Made by a program: the position numbers and the translations under genes. Positions 59,525-64,000 of a stretch of DNA of 64,000 bases are shown here, piece after piece. The notes under the pieces are model-generated. The model was not told the DNA's origin and searched no databases. It saw only the letters and a program-made list of their open reading frames with translations. The stretch's first letter is position 1. Each line of letters starts with the position of its first letter. Source of the DNA: Okapia johnstoni. Taxonomy: Eukaryota > Chordata > Mammalia > Artiodactyla > Giraffidae. The stretch is taken from the NCBI GenBank assembly GCA_024291935.2, contig CM044315.1, positions 72,646,385 to 72,710,384 on the forward strand. Direction: 5' to 3'.

Positions 59525-61245
59525 ACAATGCAAAAAAACAGAGGAAAACAATAGAATGGGAAAGTCTAGAGACCTCTCCAAGAAAATTGGAGATATCAAG
59601 GGAACATTTCATCCTAGGATGGGCACAATAAAGGAGAGAAACATTAAGAACTTAAGAGAAAGCAGAAGAGATTAAGAAGAGGTGGCAAGAATACACAGAA
59701 CTATATAAAAAAAGGTCTTAATGATGAGATAACCACGATGATGTGGTCACTCACCTAGAGCCATACATCCTGGAGTGTGAAGTCAAGTGGGCCTTAGAAA
59801 ACATTGTTGCAAACAAAGCTAGTGGAGGTGATGGAATTTCAGTTGAGCTATTTCAAATCCTAAAAGATGATGCTGTGAAAGTGCTATACTCAGTATGTCA
59901 GTAAATTTGGAAAACTCACCAGTGGCCACAAGACTGGAAAAGGTCAGTTTTCACTCCAATCCCAAAGAAGGGCAATGACCAAGGATGTTCAAACTACCAT
60001 ACAATTGCACTCACTTCACATGCTAGCAAGATAATGCTCAAAATCCTTCAAGCTAGGCTTCAGCAGTATGTGAACAAAGAAATTTCAGATATACAAGCTA
60101 GATTTGGAAAAGGCAGAGGAACCAGAGATCAAATTGCCAACATTCATTATATTATAGAGAAAGCAAGGAAATTCCAGAAAAACATCTACTTCTTCATTGA
60201 CTATGAGAAAGCCTTTAACTGTGTGGATCACAACAACCTGTGGAAAATTCTTAAAGAGATGGGAATACCAGGCTACCTTACCTGCCTCCTGAGAAATCTG
60301 TATACAGGTCAAGAAGCAACAGTTAGAACCACACACGGAACAATGGACTGCTTCAAAACTGAGAAAGGCTGTATACTATCACACGGCTTATTTAACTTCT
60401 ATGCCGAGTACAACATGCAAAATGCCAGGATGGATGACTCACAAGCTGGAATCAAGACTGCTGGGAGAAATATCAACAATCTTACATATGCAGATGATAC
60501 TACTTTAATGGCAGAAAGTGAAAAGGGACTAAAGAGCCTTCTTGAGAGTGAAAGAGAGTGAAAAAACTGGCTTAAAACTTAACATTCAAAAAACTAAGAT
60601 CATGGTATCCAGTCCCATTACTTCATGGCGAATAGAAGGGGAAAAAGTGGAAATAGTGACAGATTTTATTTTCCTGGGCTCCAAGATCACTACAGATGGT
60701 GACTGCAGCCAAGAAATTAAAAGACGCTTGCTCCTTGGAAGAAAAGCTATGACAAACCTAGACAGTGTATTAAAAAGCAGAGACATGATTTTGCTGACAA
60801 AGTCCCATATAGTAAAAGCTATGGTTTTTCCAGTAGTCATGTTGGATGTGAGAGCTGGACCGTAAAGCAGGCCGAGCGCCAAAGGATTGATGCTTTCAAA
60901 TAATGGTGCTGGAAAAGACTCCTGAGAGTTCCTTAGACTGCAAGGAGATCAAACCAGTCAATCCTAAAGGAAATCAACCCTTGAATATTCATTCATTGAT
61001 GCTGAAGCTGAAGCTCCAATATTTTGGCCACCTGATGTGAAGGGCTGACTCACTGGAAAAGACCCTGATGCTGGGAAAGATTGAGGGCTGAAGGAAAAGA
61101 GGGTGATGGTTGGATGGCATCACTGACTCAATGGACATGACTCTGAGCAAACTCCAGTAGACAGTGAAGGACAGGAAGCCTGGCATGCTGCAGGATATGG
61201 GGGTCGCAAAAAGTTGCACATGACTTAGCAACAAAACAACAAGAA
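59525..61245 (+). mobile_element. BovB LINE, reverse-transcriptase half (pseudogene)
   Basis: A copy of about 1.7 kb, older than the one at 35780 by its divergence. The largest open part, 60034-60561, carries FIDYEKAFNCVDHN and YADD (60487-60498), but the [10 protein letters not shown] motif is shortened to EKGCILSHGLF. In-frame stops (for example near 59901 and 60902) and frame shifts near 60545 and 60843 break it. Not a host gene. Confidence 0.93.
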
Positions 61246-62114
61246 TGTAGACTCCTTTGCCTGGTTTTTGAAAGCCTTTAAATATTCAGCAGTCTCTACG
61301 TACAACATTTTTTCCCACCCTGCTTTAGCCTTCATTAGGCAGGTTGTTACCTCCCACGCTGCCTACCATATAAGCCCATTCCCGGTGCTTCCCTGTGTTT
61401 TGTTTAGTCTGATATCTATCTCCTTTTTCACTTAATTTCTACCTTTCACTTTATAGTGTCTACACATCCCTCCCTGTCCATTTCAAATCTTCATTTAAAT
61501 TTATATTTACTTGAACATTTACAAACATCTACATGAAATGTGATGCTCTGGATTTTAGGAATCCAGGCTCAATTAGAAATAAAGCAAATTCCTGACTGTT
61601 TCATTTATCAGAACTCTGCTTTCTTTGTATCTTCATTAACTTCCAATATGTGTCAGCAATTATTTTCATATTACTTTATCTTCTAGTTATTTTATATTTT
61701 ATATGTTCATGTTTCCATATTTAATATTATTTATATTTTATTTCTGCTTCATGTCTCCATTTAATATATATTTCTTGTATAGTTACTCTATACTAGATAG
61801 ACTACTAATGATACAGTGGTATACAAGACAGACGTGGTCCCTCATACAACTAAAAGTCAAGTGGAGAAAGAAGACACTGAATAAGGAATTACAAATGCCA
61901 CTAAGAAAATGCCACTTAAACTGAAACCTGAAAAATGAGTATGAGTTATGCAAATGAAGAGTAGAGGAAGTGAGCAATAATAAGAGAATAGCTTGTACAA
62001 AGGCTATAAGCAAAAGAAAACATATTTCAGGAAAAGATAAGAAAAGCTAAAGGTACAAATAAAGAAAAATGAATGAAAGGAAAACTGGAATATAGTGGTG
62101 ATTAAATGAAATAA

Positions 62115-62330
62115 TGGGCTTCTCAGGTGGCTCAGTGGTAAAGAATCCGCCTGCCAAGCAAGAGATGCAGATTTGATCCCTGGGTCAGGAAGATTCCCTG
62201 GAGAAGGAAATGGCAACCCACTCCAGTGTTCTTGCCTGGGAAAGCCCATGGACACAGGAGCCTGGCAGGCCACAGTCTATGGGGTCACCAAAGAGTCAGA
62301 TACAACTTAGCAGCTAAACAACAACAACAT
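62115..62330 (+). mobile_element. Bov-tA SINE
   Basis: It reads 'gggcttctcaggtggctcagtggtaaagaatccgcctgcc', 'atttgatccctgggtcagg', then the BovB tail and (aac)n. Confidence 0.92.
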
Positions 62331-62680
62331 ACAACGAAATACTGTGTATGAAATTACTTTTCCAACTAATAGATACAACCGTCCAAGATCATAAGAAATA
62401 AAATTACACTGAGTTAAAGCAAAAATTGAATTAGAAGAGAAGTGAGTCTGCTAAATCAAGTAAGGAAAATAAGTGATATATTATTGGTAAACTTTACTGA
62501 AAATTAGATATAATAAATTACAAGAAATACAGTTACTGCTTTTGAACAAAAAAATTTTGAAACTGCACAACCATAAACTTAGGAGGTGGAATTCAGATAA
62601 AGACAGATAATATGAATTGAAGTTGTCATGAATGTCCTTGGTCAAGTACTGAAATAATTATGGGGGCCTCATAGCTTTTA

Positions 62681-62896
62681 CAGGCTTCTTGGTTGTCTCA
62701 GTGGTCAAGAATCCTCCTGTCAACGCAGGAGATACAGGTTCAATCCCTGGGTCGGGAAGATGCGCTGGAGAAGGAAATGGCCACCCACTTTAGTATCCCT
62801 GCCTGGGAAATCCCATGGACAGAGGAGCCTGGCGGGCTACAGTCCATGAGGTTGCAAAGAATCGGACACCACTGAGCAACTAAACAACAACAACAT
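62681..62896 (+). mobile_element. Bov-tA SINE
   Basis: It reads 'aggcttcttggttgtctcagtggtcaagaatcc', 'ggttcaatccctgggtcgggaag', then the BovB tail ending (aac)n. Confidence 0.92.
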
Positions 62897-63473
62897 GGCT
62901 TTTACAGATATACTTGTATAAATAGTTCCAGTTACTAAACACAAAGCATCATTGTGCAAACATCAGGGATAGCAATGTGTGTTATCATGTCATTTCTGGA
63001 TGATAAACTCTCAGAAGCATTCATAATGTCTAATTCATCTTTGTACTTCATATCACAGATTATATTTAACAGATATCTACGAAATAGATAATAACACTTC
63101 AATGAGAAACAAAACAAGCTTTCAAAGCATAGTTTAAAAAACTATTTAGGGTACAAATTACATAAAAATACTTCTCTTTAAAAATTTGACTCTACCTAGT
63201 TTGGTATAGTTTCAAGGTAGGACTATCCAACAGCTAATTGTACCCAGAAAAAAATTAAGCACTCTTTCTAACTACTATTTTCTAATGTCCTGAAAAAAGC
63301 CATTGGATAGAAAGCATGGGGTAAATGTTTTCTTCAAATATGTCTTTCCCACACAATAATACTGAGCCCTGAGCTTATAAGTCCAGTAAGACATTTCTGT
63401 GATTTTAAGTGTATATCAAGTACAGAAATAATGTTTACTGAATGTACAAATGACTAAGTGAATAAATGGCAGA

Positions 63474-63530
63474 ATGGGAAAGGAAAAAAGAAAGGAAGAA
63501 GGGAAAGTAAGAGAAGGAAGGAAGAAAGTA
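63474..63530. repeat. GGAA-rich purine tract
   Basis: An uninterrupted purine-rich run with repeated ggaa/gaag units. Low-complexity; about 120 bases before the BovB copy at the window edge. Confidence 0.85.
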
Positions 63531-63650
63531 TTTCATACCAAAAATAGTATAAGAAGTAATTGGGGAGTTACTACCCTGCCTAATAAAACAACAAATTTTA
63601 ACATATCAAACTAAGTTTTAAAATTCCTCTTTTAAATCACAGTGATTACT

Positions 63651-64000
63651 ATTGAAAGAGATGGGAATACCAGACCACCTGACCTGTCTCTTGAGAAACC
63701 TGTATGCAGGTCAGGAAGTAACAGTTAGAACTGGACATGAAACAACAGACTGGTTCCAAATAGGAAAAGGAGTACGTCAAGGCTGTATATTGTCACCCTG
63801 CTTATTTAACTTATATGCAGAGTACATCATGAGAAACGCTGGGCTAGAGGAAGCACAAGCTGGAATCAAGATTGCTGGGAGAAATATCAATAGCCTCAGA
63901 TATGCAGATGATGCCACCCTTATGGCAGAAAGCAAAGAAGAACTAAAGAGCCTCTTGATGAAAGTGAAAGAGGAGAGTGAAAAAGTTGGCTTAAAACTCA
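63651..64000 (+). mobile_element. BovB LINE, RT domain, open to window end
   Basis: It starts abruptly at 'ttgaaagagatgggaatacc' and reads without a stop to base 64000: [14 protein letters not shown], then YADD at 63901-63912, then [10 protein letters not shown]. It is 5'-truncated inside the RT domain, so it is not autonomous, but this stretch has no lesion. Continues beyond the window. Confidence 0.94.

Larger units (their letters stand above)
44276..64000 (-). other. ZFYVE9: ZFYVE9 intron(s), repeat-dominated
   Basis: No ZFYVE9 exon was recognised upstream of the 44125-44275 exon, although the preceding coding exon must exist further on. Unexplained AT-rich stretches without recognised content: 44276-45179, 47936-49017, 51801-52689, 61246-62114 and 62897-63473. 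Confidence 0.6.

Noticed and set aside
60034..60561. 175-codon open frame with YADD
   Set aside because: Same reason: a degraded BovB copy with stops before and frame shifts after.

Overview
This 64 kb window is vertebrate nuclear DNA from a ruminant, most likely a bovid. The evidence is many BovB (RTE-type) LINE pieces, Bov-tA and Bov-A2 SINEs and artiodactyl tRNA-derived SINEs, together with three split mammalian genes whose exons can be read and joined in frame. Gene order ORC1 (+), CC2D1B (+), ZFYVE9 (-) corresponds to the conserved block on human chromosome 1p32, as I recall it. Nothing looks prokaryotic, and there is no operon, CRISPR array or other microbial system.

Layout. 1-6.95 kb: the last three coding exons of ORC1 (origin recognition complex subunit 1), stop at 6795, poly(A) signal at 6914. 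6.95-10.9 kb: intergenic, with two facing Bov-A2 SINEs and an antisense BovB piece. 10.9-11.75 kb: a CpG island that serves as the TATA-less promoter of CC2D1B. 12.98-23.68 kb: complete CC2D1B coding region, 23 coding exons that sum to 855 codons plus stop with every splice phase consistent; four DM14 repeats and a C-terminal C2 domain. 23.7-30.5 kb: tail-to-tail interval between CC2D1B and ZFYVE9. 30.54-44.28 kb: the last six coding exons of ZFYVE9 (SARA) on the minus strand, encoding the C-terminal 279 residues. 44.3-64 kb: ZFYVE9 intron, mostly L1, BovB, Bov-tA, tRNA-SINE and LTR remnants, ending inside an apparently intact BovB reverse-transcriptase segment. No further ZFYVE9 exon was found there.

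The genes share a neighbourhood, not a pathway: ORC1 licenses replication origins, CC2D1B controls ESCRT-III (CHMP4) and acts as a transcriptional repressor, and ZFYVE9 presents SMAD2/3 to the TGF-beta receptor on early endosomes.

I do not see a previously undescribed biological system. The observations most worth a second look are: homologous intron positions inside the CC2D1B DM14 repeats; a thrice-repeated element in the CC2D1B CpG island; a G-quadruplex-prone tract in the ZFYVE9 3' UTR; a mariner-like insertion 42 bases from an ORC1 splice acceptor; a BovB insertion with two nested sets of flanking duplications; and an 11-to-1 antisense bias of BovB-derived elements in the ZFYVE9 part.
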